Shown here: piece after piece, positions 45,927 through 55,006 of the stretch | Position numbering within the stretch: the first letter of the stretch is position 1 | Layout: each line of letters begins with the position of its first letter | Source: Roseivirga seohaensis | Lineage (GTDB): Bacteria > Bacteroidota > Bacteroidia > Cytophagales > Cyclobacteriaceae | NCBI RefSeq assembly: GCF_001592945.1 | Contig: NZ_LRPB01000006.1 | Coordinates: forward strand, 124,001-188,000 | Direction: 5' to 3' | DNA: 64,000 bases | Notes under the pieces: generated by a model | Seen by the model: the letters and a program-made list of their open reading frames with translations, nothing else | Databases searched by the model: none | Told to the model about the DNA's origin: nothing | Position numbers and translations under genes: made by a program

Positions 45927-47561
45927 TCAGGTTTGAATAATCCCTACATTGAATTGTTCACGAATTGGTGCATGATTGGCCGCTTGAATTCCCTTGGCAA
46001 TCACCTTTCTGGTGTCTAAAGGATCAATAATTCCATCTACCCAAATGCGAGAAGCCGCATAATAAGGACTCAATTGCTCATTGTAGCTGTCTGTGATTTC
46101 TTCTAACAACTTCTTCTCTTCTTCTGGTTCAATTACTTTGCCCTGTGCTTTTAGCGAAGCTACTTTGATTTGAAGTAAGGTTTTGGCTGCTGCTGCACCA
46201 CTCATTACCGCCATTTGAGCGGTTGGCCAAGCGTAAATCAATCGTGGGTCATAAGCCTTTCCGCACATAGCATAATTGCCCGCGCCATATGAGTTACCTA
46301 TTACTATGGTGAATTTTGGCACTACAGAATTGGCCATGGCATTTACCATTTTAGCACCGTCTTTAATAATTCCTCCGTGCTCAGCTCGGCTACCTACCAT
46401 AAAACCGCTAACATCTTGCAAAAACACCAATGGAATTTTACGCTGGTTGCAGTTCATGATAAATCGCGCTGACTTATCGGCTGAGTCGGAGTAAATTACT
46501 CCTCCCATCTGCATTTCGCCCTTTTTCGATTTTACCACCAAACGTTGGTTGGCTACAATTCCTACAGCCCAACCTTCGATTCGGGCATAGCCACAAACGA
46601 TGGATTTGCCATAAGCCTCTTTATATTCATCAAACTCAGAGTCATCTACTATACGTTTAATGATTTCTTTGATCTCGTAAGGTTTTACCCTACTATCCGG
46701 CATAATACCGTAAATTTCTTCTGGGTTTTCCTTTGGAGCCTTAGGTTCCTTTCTATCGAAACCTGCTTTTTCAAACTCTCCAATTTTATCAAAAACGCTT
46801 CTGATATAATCTAAACAAGCCTGATCATTCGGGAACTTGTTGTCGGTTACGCCAGATATTTCAGATTGAGTTGTAGCACCACCTAAAGTTTCATTGTCAA
46901 TATCTTCACCAATAGCAGCCTTTACTAGGTAAGAACCTGCTAAGAAAATAGAACCAGTTTTATCAACAATAGCCGCCTCATCGCTCATAATTGGCAAATA
47001 AGCACCACCAGCCACACAGCTACCCATAATTGCGGCTACTTGAATAATACCCATGGAAGACATTTTCGCATTGTTCCTGAACTGTCTTCCGAAGTGTTCT
47101 TTATCGGGGAAAATTTCATCTTGCATTGGAAGAAATACACCTGCACTATCTACCAAATAAATAATTGGCAGACGGTTTTCCATCGCAATTTCTTGAGCAC
47201 GAAGGTTCTTTTTTGCCGTAATAGGAAACCAAGCCCCAGCTTTCACGGTGGCATCGTTGGCTACAATCATACAATCACGACCGCTCACTTGGCCTATACC
47301 TGTGACCACACCGCCAGAAGGGCAACCGCCTACATCGGCATACATGCCATCACCAGCCAAAGCCGCTACTTCTAAAAAGTCGCTACCATCATCAATAAGA
47401 TACTCGATTCTTTCGCGAGCGGTGAGTTTACCTTTCTTATGTTGTGATTCAATTTTCTTTTCGCCTCCACCCAATTTTACTTTCTTGAGTTTTTCATCGA
47501 GTCTATACACCAATTGGCGCATAGTGTCATCGTTTTTATTGAATTCAATATCCATATGCAA
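45927..47561 (-). CDS. Acyl-CoA carboxylase carboxyltransferase (beta) subunit, methylcrotonoyl-CoA type
   Basis: 542-544 residues with both crotonase-like halves: KLTARERIEYLIDDGSDFLE, SGGVVTGIGQVSGRDCMIVANDATVKAG, GSCVAGGAYLPIMSDE in the N-half and PLVFLQDVSGFMVG, VVPKFTIVIGNSYGAGNYAMCGKAYDPRLIYAWPTAQMAVMSG in the C-half. It transfers carboxyl from biotin to an acyl-CoA. The length, YAGGCPSGG-like start and long charged insert fit methylcrotonoyl-CoA carboxylase beta, but propionyl- or geranyl-CoA enzymes are close. No biotin-carrying subunit is adjacent. Start 47561 or 47555 (two close ATGs). Confidence 0.88.
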   Translation of the reverse strand: MHMDIEFNKNDDTMRQLVYRLDEKLKKVKLGGGEKKIESQHKKGKLTARERIEYLIDDGSDFLEVAALAGDGMYADVGGCPSGGVVTGIGQVSGRDCMIVANDATVKAGAWFPITAKKNLRAQEIAMENRLPIIYLVDSAGVFLPMQDEIFPDKEHFGRQFRNNAKMSSMGIIQVAAIMGSCVAGGAYLPIMSDEAAIVDKTGSIFLAGSYLVKAAIGEDIDNETLGGATTQSEISGVTDNKFPNDQACLDYIRSVFDKIGEFEKAGFDRKEPKAPKENPEEIYGIMPDSRVKPYEIKEIIKRIVDDSEFDEYKEAYGKSIVCGYARIEGWAVGIVANQRLVVKSKKGEMQMGGVIYSDSADKSARFIMNCNQRKIPLVFLQDVSGFMVGSRAEHGGIIKDGAKMVNAMANSVVPKFTIVIGNSYGAGNYAMCGKAYDPRLIYAWPTAQMAVMSGAAAAKTLLQIKVASLKAQGKVIEPEEEKKLLEEITDSYNEQLSPYYAASRIWVDGIIDPLDTRKVIAKGIQAANHAPIREQFNVGIIQT

Positions 47562-47657
47562 GTGTTAGCCCGATAAGAACGGGAGTATGATAATTACCTT
47601 TGATCTAAAGTAAACCCAAGATTTAATGTTATCAAAAAGATCTATTCGCTCAGGAAT

Positions 47658-48611
47658 TTATTTTTTCTTTTTGTCTGCTGGAGGCCTGTTCTTTCTTCCA
47701 AAAATTGAAAAATGAACATAGCGTTTTGGGTTCTCTCTCAGGTCTATGAACAGACTATCTAAATCGGTCATAGAGCTATTCAACGCATTATACAGCGAAT
47801 CATTGGTCATCAGTTTACCTAGAGTTCCTTCATTAGAATTCAATCTACCTATAAATTCTTGAGTACCCATTAGCACCGAATCCATTCGCATTAAACGTGA
47901 TTCTACATCTATAGCATTAAGTTTTTCACCCAAAGCTGTGTATTCATCCAATAGTGGTCGAACACCACCCATAGCCGCTACAATAGAATCGGTAACGTAT
48001 TCAATTCTAAGATTGATTTGCTCCATACCAGAATTGAGCGTACCAGCCATATAAGTTAAGGAATCGGAAAAGTGTTTAAAGTTATCTATGGCTAAGGCAA
48101 TGGTATCGGCTCTAGACGCGAATGGTTCCAGTACATCATTTATTTTTTTCACTACAGAGTTTAAACTGTTAGCCGCAGAAAGGCCTTCTTCGGTAATCAT
48201 TTCGGTAATACCTCTGTCCATTTCACCGCTCAAAAAGTCACCACTTTCTAGTATCCGTTCACCCTCTGGGTTTAAAATCAGCTGTACTTCCAAAGCCCCA
48301 AGAATATCTGGTTTGGCTAATCGAGCCACAGTACCCTCTTTCATTTTAATGGTGTTGTCGATAGCGAGTGTTACCAATATTTCGTTATAGGCATCTGAGC
48401 TGAATTTACGCTCGAGCACCGTACCTACATTTAATCCGTTAAGAATTACCCTGTCGCCCTTATTTAAGCCACTGATATTACTATACTTGACGTAATAGGT
48501 GTTTAATGGGGAAAAAACATCGAGTCCCCTTAAATAGTTGAAACCTATATAAAGTGAGCCCAACATTAGCACCGCAAATAAACCGACTTTAAATTCTCTT
48601 CCCTTTGCCAC
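47658..48611 (-). CDS. MCE/MlaD family lipid-transport protein
   Basis: 317 residues. One N-terminal membrane anchor (GLFAVLMLGSLYIGFNYLRG) is followed by a single MCE domain (YYVKYSNISGLNKGDRVILNGLNVGTV) and a long helical region ending KNRPPADKKKK. MCE proteins form periplasmic rings that move phospholipids between membranes. The lack of an MlaE/MlaF pair next to it is normal in Bacteroidota. It lies 3 nt downstream of the amidase gene. Confidence 0.9.
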   Translation of the reverse strand: MAKGREFKVGLFAVLMLGSLYIGFNYLRGLDVFSPLNTYYVKYSNISGLNKGDRVILNGLNVGTVLERKFSSDAYNEILVTLAIDNTIKMKEGTVARLAKPDILGALEVQLILNPEGERILESGDFLSGEMDRGITEMITEEGLSAANSLNSVVKKINDVLEPFASRADTIALAIDNFKHFSDSLTYMAGTLNSGMEQINLRIEYVTDSIVAAMGGVRPLLDEYTALGEKLNAIDVESRLMRMDSVLMGTQEFIGRLNSNEGTLGKLMTNDSLYNALNSSMTDLDSLFIDLRENPKRYVHFSIFGRKNRPPADKKKK

Positions 48612-48614
48612 TAT

Positions 48615-49421
48615 CTACCTTGTTGATTCCAAATAATTAATATAATCTCGAATTGCTCTAAAAATTGCCGAAGCTAAATAATCCTGTACTTCAGCAGATC
48701 CTAGCTCTCTTTCCTCTTTTGGGTTGGTAAGATAGCCAAGTTCTATCAAAACACTAGGCATAGAGGTATTCCATAATACCCATAAACTCGACTGCTTCAC
48801 TCCTCTACTCTTCCTTCCTGCCCTTTTAGAAAACTGATCTTCAACGTTTTGCGCAAGCAAAATGCTATTTTCTTGAAATGCTTCCTGCATAATAGAAAAA
48901 GCAATATTTACTTCAGGCGAAGTAGGGTCAAAGCCTTGATACTTCTCTTTATAATCTTCTTCTAACAAGATTACAGAGTTTTCTCTTTTGGCTACCTCAA
49001 AGTTTCTACCTTCATTTTTAACCCCCATTACATAGGTTTCTGTTCCATATACATGTTCATTACCCGCAGGCATGGCATTGGCATGAATAGAGACAAATAA
49101 ATCTGCATTGGCCTCATTAGCTATGATGGCACGAACTTTGGGATGGCTGTATTCATCCGTTTTTCTAGTGTAAATAACCTCAACGTTGTCTAAAAGTTCA
49201 TTTAAATACTCCCCTAGTTTCATGGATACGGCAAGTGCAACGTTTTTTTCAAGTAAATTCTTCCCTCGCGTACCAGAGTCTTTTCCGCCATGACCTGGGT
49301 CAATCACCACTTTAAATTTAGGCTTAGCCGCTTGAGAAAGCCCTTGATATGGAGCAAAAACTAGTAAAGCCAATGACAAAGCAAGAAGAACAAGCCTATT
49401 ATTTTTTACTTTGGTTCGCAT
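48615..49421 (-). CDS. N-acetylmuramoyl-L-alanine amidase (AmiC/LytC-type, Amidase_3)
   Basis: 268 residues from ATG 49421, with a signal peptide (LLALSLALLVFAPYQGLSQA). FKVVIDPGHGGKDSGTRG carries the first zinc ligand, VIYTRKTDEY and ANADLFVSIHANAMP the later ligands, and LWVLWNTSMPSVLIELGYLTNPKEE the catalytic Glu. It hydrolyses the amide between MurNAc and the stem peptide, for cell separation. A longer ORF extends upstream over lptD but lacks a plausible signal start. The start codon lies 4 bp from the proposed lptD ATG in divergent orientation. Confidence 0.92.
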   Translation of the reverse strand: MRTKVKNNRLVLLALSLALLVFAPYQGLSQAAKPKFKVVIDPGHGGKDSGTRGKNLLEKNVALAVSMKLGEYLNELLDNVEVIYTRKTDEYSHPKVRAIIANEANADLFVSIHANAMPAGNEHVYGTETYVMGVKNEGRNFEVAKRENSVILLEEDYKEKYQGFDPTSPEVNIAFSIMQEAFQENSILLAQNVEDQFSKRAGRKSRGVKQSSLWVLWNTSMPSVLIELGYLTNPKEERELGSAEVQDYLASAIFRAIRDYINYLESTR

Positions 49422-49425
49422 AGAA

Positions 49426-52227
49426 ATGGTTATTAGAATACCTTTACACAAAAATCTGAATTTTTTCCATAAAGCGAAAAATCCTTTGGTCTCTGTTAGA
49501 AACATATCTTTCATATTAGTTTTACTACTGATGGCGTTTGGCCTAAGGGCCCAAGAAGGAGGTTTAAAGAATGATCCTGTTAAGATCGAACCTACTCCGC
49601 TCAGCACCAGCCCAACAACAACCAGACCAGTTGGTACAGACACCCTCAAAATCAAGAACAATGGCATAGAAACTACTATTTTGTACTATGCCGAAGATTC
49701 GATTATTACCAAAACTGCTACGAATGTAACGTACTTATACGGAAATGCTTACATCGAGTATGGCGATATTAAATTAGATGCTGCACAAATTATTATCGAT
49801 AGAAATCAAAATGAACTTATTGCCAAGGGTGTTCAAGATTCTACAGGCAGCTGGATTGGCCTTCCTGTTTTTCAAGATAAGGGCGGAGTATATGAAACTC
49901 GGGGTATTCGCTACAACTTCGCAACCAACCGAGCCAAAATTACAGGCGTAGTAACCAAGCAAGATGAAGGCTACGTTTCGGGTGAAGAAATCAAAAAGAA
50001 CCAAGATGGTAGCGCCTATATTAAAGGCGGAAAGTTTATCCCTTGTGCCGAATTGTTAGCTACTACTTACATTAAGGCTGATAAAATCAAGGTAATTCCT
50101 GGCGATAAAATCATTACAGGCCCTGCCCAATTGTATATTGGCGATATCCCCACCATATTCGCTCTGCCTTTTGCTTTCTTCCCCGATGTTAAAAGCGATG
50201 CCCAATCTGGAATTCTTTTTCCAAAATATGGGGAAGAAAGGGTGCGAGGAATTTTCTTGCGCGAAGGAGGTTATTTCTTTGGCAATAATGAGTACATAAG
50301 AACAGCCGTTACAGGCGATTATTACTCAAAGGGAAGTTTTGGTTTTAACGTACGCTCCACCTATAAAAAACGCTACAAGTATAGTGGCAGTGTAGACCTT
50401 AGGTATAATAAAAGCAAAACTCCTGAGATAGACGAAAATCCATTGAACTCAAATGACTTTTGGGTTTCCATTTCTCACAGGCCAGAATCAAGAGGTAAAA
50501 CTCGTTTTTCGGCAAGTATCAATGCTGGAACAAGCTCATACAACAACAATAATATTTCCACCGAAAACTTCCAGAATACGATTCGTTCAGAGTTCCGTTC
50601 CAACATTTCGCTAACAGGAAGTTTTGCAAATAATCGTTTTAGCTATGGTTTAAACGCACGTCATTCACAAAATATTCAAACCAATATTCTTGATGTATCC
50701 TTACCTGAGTTTTCCCTAAACATGACTAGGGTAACACCATTTTCAACAGCCAAGCAAGAAGCTTTGAAAAGGCTTTCTTTCTCTTGGGCCTTCAGTACAT
50801 CGAATAAGATTACCAACTTAATAAGACCAAATACCGCTGGATTTGACATTTCCAATTCTACCAATGAGGCCGATACCTTAGCAGTTACTTTTGCCAAACT
50901 ACCAGAGTTATTTGCTAATGCCCAAAATGGAGCAAGACATACCATCCCTATTTCCACTTCCTTCCCATTTTTGAAAAACTTTAACGTTTCTCCTTCTATC
51001 AATTTTCAAGAACTATGGTATTTACAAGAGCTTGATTACACCTATTTAGAAGATGAGAATGCAGTTAGAATAGACACATTAAATGGCTTTTCGAGGGCAT
51101 CTACCTACGGGGCAAATGTTAACGTTTCTACTCAACTTTATGGCATCAAAAACTTTAAGCCAAGCAGTAAGGTTGAGTCTATTCGTCATATCATGCAGCC
51201 CAGTTTAAGTTTCAGTTACCGTCCTGATTTTGGACAAGAGAAGTATGGTTATTATAAAAACATTCAAGTAGACTCCACTTCTACCGGAGAGCCGGTTTAT
51301 CAGTTTTTATCTAAATACAACGGCTTTGTGTTTGGAAGTCCATCATTAGGAGAATCGGCAGCTATTACTTTTAACGTTAGTAATAAGGTTGAAATGAAAG
51401 TGAGGAACGATACCACCAAATCTGAAAAGGTGTCGATTCTTGAGAACCTTTCGTTTTCTACCAGCTACAACTTTCTGGCCGACTCATTCAATCTTTCGGA
51501 TTATAATATAGCCGCAAGAACTACACTGTTTAAAAACAAAATCGACATTAGTGCGGGTATAGTTTTAGACCCTTACACTTATTTAACCACCAATGATGGC
51601 GAGGGCGATGTAATCAAAAGGGTAGATGTAATTGCGCTTACACAAGGCAAAGGGCTTGGAAAAATAAGAAGTGGGCGTTTTTCTTTGAGCACCAACCTCA
51701 ATTCAAAGGCATCAAACAATAATTCGTCTTCATCTATGAGGGGCGGAGCTGGTGGTATGGCGGCAATTGAAGGAGGTGGTTTTTTAAACGGAGAAGACGA
51801 TGGTTATGGCACTTTAAATAATGGAGACATGGTGAATCAACAGCGGGTACCTCAATATTTTGACGACCCCAATGCTTATGTTGATATTTCCGTACCATGG
51901 AACGTTAGGTTCAGTTATAATTACTCCTTTAGCCAAAATTTATTTAATAATAAGTTTTCTACAACCACACGCCAATCCATTAAAATGAATGGTCAAGTGG
52001 CCGTTTCCGAAAAGTGGCAACTCACTTTTAATACGGGTTATGATGTAGAATTAAAAGAGTTTACACAAAGTTCATTAGGCGTTTACCGCGACCTAGGCTG
52101 TTGGGAGTTAACGGGCAACTGGATTCCATTCGGACGATTTACCTCCTACTCTATCGACATTCAAATTAAAGCTTCGGCACTTAAAGATTTGAAACTTAGC
52201 CGCAGAAGAAGCTTCTTCGATAATTGA
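49426..52227 (+). CDS. lptD: LPS-assembly outer-membrane protein LptD
   Basis: ~933 residues. Signal peptide (LVLLLMAFGLRAQ), then an OstA-like jellyroll (TYLYGNAYIEYGDIKLDAAQIIIDRNQNELIAKGVQDS..., the periplasmic LPS-receiving domain), then a barrel of ~26 strands to the end ...KLSRRRSFFDN. It inserts LPS in the outer leaflet. The start is uncertain: ATG 49426 gives a 26-residue N-region, and a TTG at 49486 would give a more normal signal peptide and leave room for promoters. The 3' end (from ~52135) is duplicated at 53058-53165. Confidence 0.92.
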   Translation: MVIRIPLHKNLNFFHKAKNPLVSVRNISFILVLLLMAFGLRAQEGGLKNDPVKIEPTPLSTSPTTTRPVGTDTLKIKNNGIETTILYYAEDSIITKTATNVTYLYGNAYIEYGDIKLDAAQIIIDRNQNELIAKGVQDSTGSWIGLPVFQDKGGVYETRGIRYNFATNRAKITGVVTKQDEGYVSGEEIKKNQDGSAYIKGGKFIPCAELLATTYIKADKIKVIPGDKIITGPAQLYIGDIPTIFALPFAFFPDVKSDAQSGILFPKYGEERVRGIFLREGGYFFGNNEYIRTAVTGDYYSKGSFGFNVRSTYKKRYKYSGSVDLRYNKSKTPEIDENPLNSNDFWVSISHRPESRGKTRFSASINAGTSSYNNNNISTENFQNTIRSEFRSNISLTGSFANNRFSYGLNARHSQNIQTNILDVSLPEFSLNMTRVTPFSTAKQEALKRLSFSWAFSTSNKITNLIRPNTAGFDISNSTNEADTLAVTFAKLPELFANAQNGARHTIPISTSFPFLKNFNVSPSINFQELWYLQELDYTYLEDENAVRIDTLNGFSRASTYGANVNVSTQLYGIKNFKPSSKVESIRHIMQPSLSFSYRPDFGQEKYGYYKNIQVDSTSTGEPVYQFLSKYNGFVFGSPSLGESAAITFNVSNKVEMKVRNDTTKSEKVSILENLSFSTSYNFLADSFNLSDYNIAARTTLFKNKIDISAGIVLDPYTYLTTNDGEGDVIKRVDVIALTQGKGLGKIRSGRFSLSTNLNSKASNNNSSSSMRGGAGGMAAIEGGGFLNGEDDGYGTLNNGDMVNQQRVPQYFDDPNAYVDISVPWNVRFSYNYSFSQNLFNNKFSTTTRQSIKMNGQVAVSEKWQLTFNTGYDVELKEFTQSSLGVYRDLGCWELTGNWIPFGRFTSYSIDIQIKASALKDLKLSRRRSFFDN

Positions 52228-52241
52228 TTTTTGAGGGGTTA
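52135..52241 (+). repeat. lptD 3'-end direct repeat, copy 1 (in gene)
   Basis: The last ~31 codons of lptD plus ~14 bp downstream. Nearly identical to 53058-53165, with substitutions only at the outer ends and one extra T in the second copy. Confidence 0.92.
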
Positions 52242-52405
52242 AACGTTATTTGTTATTATGTTAGCGTTCAAAAGGTTTTTCGCAAACAATAAACCCAATG
52301 TTCATAGACGTTTAAAGTGCATGTGTTGCCATCATTTAGTTCACTCTTAAGTAATTTGAGTATGGCTCTATTTCAAGATTATACTATTCACTATCTTTAT
52401 CATCC

Positions 52406-52714
52406 ATGGTCTCCATTATCGAAAATAATTTAGATGCGATTTATGCCTTGTTCAAAGAACACAAGGTAATTTCTGCTGCTTTATTTGGCTCTGCAGCTAA
52501 AAATAACTTGCACGGAAATAGTGACATTGATTTTTTGATTCAATTTTCAGAAGAACTGGAGCTTCTAGATTATGCAGATAATTATTTCGATTTGAAAGAA
52601 AAGCTTGAAACGCTCCTTGGCAGAAGCGTTGACTTAGTTTCTCGTAAGTCTTTAAAAAACCCGATTCTTATTCAGTCTATAAACGACTCAAAAAAAGAAT
52701 TATATGCAGCCTAG
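52406..52714 (+). CDS. mntA: MntA-type nucleotidyltransferase antitoxin
   Basis: 102 residues, minimal nucleotidyltransferase fold. GSAAKNNLHGNSDIDFLI has the catalytic GSX10DXD pattern (Gly28-Ser29, Asp40 and Asp42). Such proteins AMPylate the HEPN partner, neutralising it. The stop overlaps the hepT start by 11 nt. The gene lies within a segment bracketed by the duplicated lptD end. Confidence 0.88.
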   Translation: MVSIIENNLDAIYALFKEHKVISAALFGSAAKNNLHGNSDIDFLIQFSEELELLDYADNYFDLKEKLETLLGRSVDLVSRKSLKNPILIQSINDSKKELYAA

Positions 52715-53045
52715 AGCACTAAAATACATTTTAGATATTGAGAGTGTAATTGAAGAACTAGAGCACTTCAAATCCTTGGTGGAAAATAATTTCGAAAACT
52801 ATCAAAAGGAGATAGTGGTAAAAAGAGCTACGGAAAGAAACCTAGAAATAATAGGCGAGGCGATAAAGAAATTCCACTCCATAGAACCAAATCTAAAAAT
52901 ATCTTCGTCTGCAAAAATTATTGGACTCAGAAACCTAATTGCTCATGCTTACGACTCAGTAGATGATGAAATAATTTGGGCAATAATCCAGAAAAACATT
53001 CCGGCCCTCTCCGAAGAAATCAAAAAGATAAAAGCAGGCAACTGA
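52704..53045 (+). CDS. hepT: HepT-type HEPN toxin (DUF86)
   Basis: 113 residues, all-helical. RNLIAHAY provides the RX4HXY motif (Arg76, His81, Tyr83) that forms the RNase site of HepT dimers and is the target of MntA AMPylation. Upstream RNLEIIGEAIKKF is the second family signature. The motif is intact, so the toxin should be active. Confidence 0.9.
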   Translation: MQPRALKYILDIESVIEELEHFKSLVENNFENYQKEIVVKRATERNLEIIGEAIKKFHSIEPNLKISSSAKIIGLRNLIAHAYDSVDDEIIWAIIQKNIPALSEEIKKIKAGN

Positions 53046-53057
53046 TTACTTTTAGCA

Positions 53058-53165
53058 CGATTAACCTCCTCCTCTATCGACATTCAAATTAAAGCTTCGG
53101 CACTTAAAGATTTGAAACTTAGCCGCAGAAGAAGCTTCTTCGATAATTGATTTTTTGAGAGGTTA
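53058..53165 (+). repeat. lptD 3'-end direct repeat, copy 2 (downstream remnant)
   Basis: A second, untranslated copy of the lptD terminus, including the stop codon, directly after hepT. About 85 bp in the centre are identical to copy 1. Confidence 0.92.
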
Positions 53166-53315
53166 GAGATTAGATGATAAACGTTAGACCAGAGCCCCGA
53201 AAAATGAAGGTGGCTAACTGATCCACTTGCAAAGTGTAGTACGATGAAATAATTTTATAGACCTTTATATTGTTCATCATATGAAAGGCCCTAAATCTTT
53301 TAACTATCTGCTCCA

Positions 53316-54035
53316 TTGAATAATTTAAACAAATTTGACAGGCTCTATCTTGAGGTAAAAGGGAATAGATGGTATTGGCTATTTTCCATTTTCTGTCGCG
53401 TAAGCTTGGCTTACGCCTTTATTTTTGCCGGAATCGTAAAAATCGTGGGCGAAAGATTTGCCAGCGGTCTTTCTGTACTTCATCCCATGGGCGCCTACCT
53501 TAATGCTTTACATCACACTGGCTTTTATTATACATTTATTGGAATTGCTCAGGTTATTGCCGCTATCTTACTCTTAATACCACGCACTGTAGCTTTAGGT
53601 GCGTTATTGTATTTTCCAATCATTCTTAATATTTGGATACTCTCTTTTGCCGTTCGTTTTGAAGGCTCTTTTGTGACCTCACCGCTGATGGTACTCGCCA
53701 ATTTGTTTCTTATTGTTTGGTGCTACGATAGACTGAAATACCTCTTGCCCATTAAAACCTACTCCAACATTACACTATTTCAAAAACCGAAAAAATACAG
53801 CACTAAATTCCCTTTCGCATTCTTTTCATCAGTAATTATTACGGTTGCCCTTACCATTGCCTGGGCTCAATTTGGTTTTGAAGCCATGCCTAGAAACTCT
53901 CTATCAGATTGTAAAAAGCAATTTGAGAATACCGAAAATGAAGTTGCTGGATTCCAGTTTTGTGAATGCATTCATATTAATGGAGAACCATTAGATGGAT
54001 GTTTAGAGGGGTTTGAAAGCGCAACAACACAATAG
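53316..54035 (+). CDS. DoxX/MauE-like membrane protein
   Basis: 239 residues with four to five helices. FIFAGIVKIVGERFASGLSVLHPMGAYLNALHHTGFYYTFIGIAQVIAAILLLIPR is the DoxX-family core. A periplasmic C-terminal tail carries ENEVAGFQFCECIHINGEPLDGCLEG with three cysteines. The start must be TTG at 53316, because an in-frame TAA lies at 53301. Function unknown; it sits between the MntA/HepT island and the DUF433 pair. Confidence 0.8.
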   Translation: MNNLNKFDRLYLEVKGNRWYWLFSIFCRVSLAYAFIFAGIVKIVGERFASGLSVLHPMGAYLNALHHTGFYYTFIGIAQVIAAILLLIPRTVALGALLYFPIILNIWILSFAVRFEGSFVTSPLMVLANLFLIVWCYDRLKYLLPIKTYSNITLFQKPKKYSTKFPFAFFSSVIITVALTIAWAQFGFEAMPRNSLSDCKKQFENTENEVAGFQFCECIHINGEPLDGCLEGFESATTQ

Positions 54036-54222
54036 CTAACGGATTTATAACCAATTAAAACCCCCATTATTTTAAAGCGCGTTTTTCTGAAAGTTTTGAT
54101 AAATTAAATGTGATATGGACGTCATGTTTGTAGCGTATGCATAAACTTTGAGAAAGGATGCCTGCTACCTGCTACTTATTTAAAACCGAACTAGAAACTC
54201 ATAAATTTCGTATTTTTAGACT

Positions 54223-54450
54223 ATGGATTGGAGAAACTATATCATTGCAGACGACACAGTATTATTAGGTAAGCCAACGGTAAAAGGCACAAGAGTGTCT
54301 GTTGAACATATCATCGGACTGTTAGCCCAAGGATGGACCGAAGATCAAATCCTAGAGAACTATCCGCGTCTAAATCATGAATCTTTGCAAGCGGTATTTT
54401 CTTATATCCAAGCATGTTTGAAAGATGGATTACTGTACACCACCTCTTAA
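54223..54450 (+). CDS. DUF433 antitoxin-like protein
   Basis: 75 residues: DTVLLGKPTVKGTRVSVEHIIGLLAQGWTEDQILENYPRLNHESLQAVFSYI, the full DUF433 profile (a short helix-turn-helix). DUF433 genes sit before PIN-like DUF5615 genes as a putative toxin-antitoxin pair, and that is the case here (10-nt gap). Confidence 0.9.
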   Translation: MDWRNYIIADDTVLLGKPTVKGTRVSVEHIIGLLAQGWTEDQILENYPRLNHESLQAVFSYIQACLKDGLLYTTS

Positions 54451-54460
54451 CTAAGATAGA

Positions 54461-54814
54461 TTGAAGTTTCTAGCAAATGAGAACGTCCCATTCTCCAGTG
54501 TAACTCACCTTAAGTCTATAGGGTATGACATTAAAGCCATTGGCATTGATAACCCTAGTATTACAGACGAACAAGTTATGCAAATAGCGATTGCAGAGAA
54601 CCGAACCATCATTACCTATGACAGCGACTACGGAGAGCTAATTTTCAGACATGGTTACAGGCCAAACGCAGGAGTAATCTTTATCAGGCTTCAACCAGAA
54701 GACCCTTTAGAAACTGCTAGAATATTAGAAAACTTGATCTCTAAAAACATATTATCATTTGATAAAAATCTAACTGTAATCGACTCTAATTCAATCCGTC
54801 AGAAAAAATATTAG
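54461..54814 (+). CDS. DUF5615 PIN-like protein, putative toxin
   Basis: 117 residues. It contains MKFLANENVPFSSVTHLKSIGYDIKAI, the strand TIITYDSDYGELIF (acidic PIN-like site) and RPNAGVIFIRL. It starts with TTG. The usual D-E-N at the N-terminal strand is A-N-E-N here, so one conserved acid is displaced or lost. The family is regarded as a nuclease partner of DUF433, with limited experimental support. Confidence 0.85.
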   Translation: MKFLANENVPFSSVTHLKSIGYDIKAIGIDNPSITDEQVMQIAIAENRTIITYDSDYGELIFRHGYRPNAGVIFIRLQPEDPLETARILENLISKNILSFDKNLTVIDSNSIRQKKY

Positions 54815-54974
54815 CCCCTCAAAATATGATAGCTAAAATCATGGCGATTTAGTGGGGCCTCATATTCCGCCATTCTTAATATTCTTCACCACCAAGCCAC
54901 CATTAATTAGTTACTGAAAAGATTTTTTTGATAAATTGTATGATATATATACGCTCTAAATGTGGCGGATATAT

Positions 54975-54988
54975 AACGTTAACACCAA
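54975..54988. repeat. 14-bp direct repeat left of AbiTii gene
   Basis: AACGTTAACACCAA, identical to 55960-55973. The two copies bracket the AbiTii gene and 13 to 40 bp of flank, like the ends of a single-gene cassette. Confidence 0.7.
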
Positions 54989-55006
54989 TTTTAAATCAAC
55001 ACCGAG

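Noticed and set aside
49422-49667. Longer start for the amidase (82 more residues over lptD)
   Set aside because: The extension has no signal peptide, is antisense to lptD's start, and the ATG at 49421 gives a normal signal peptide.
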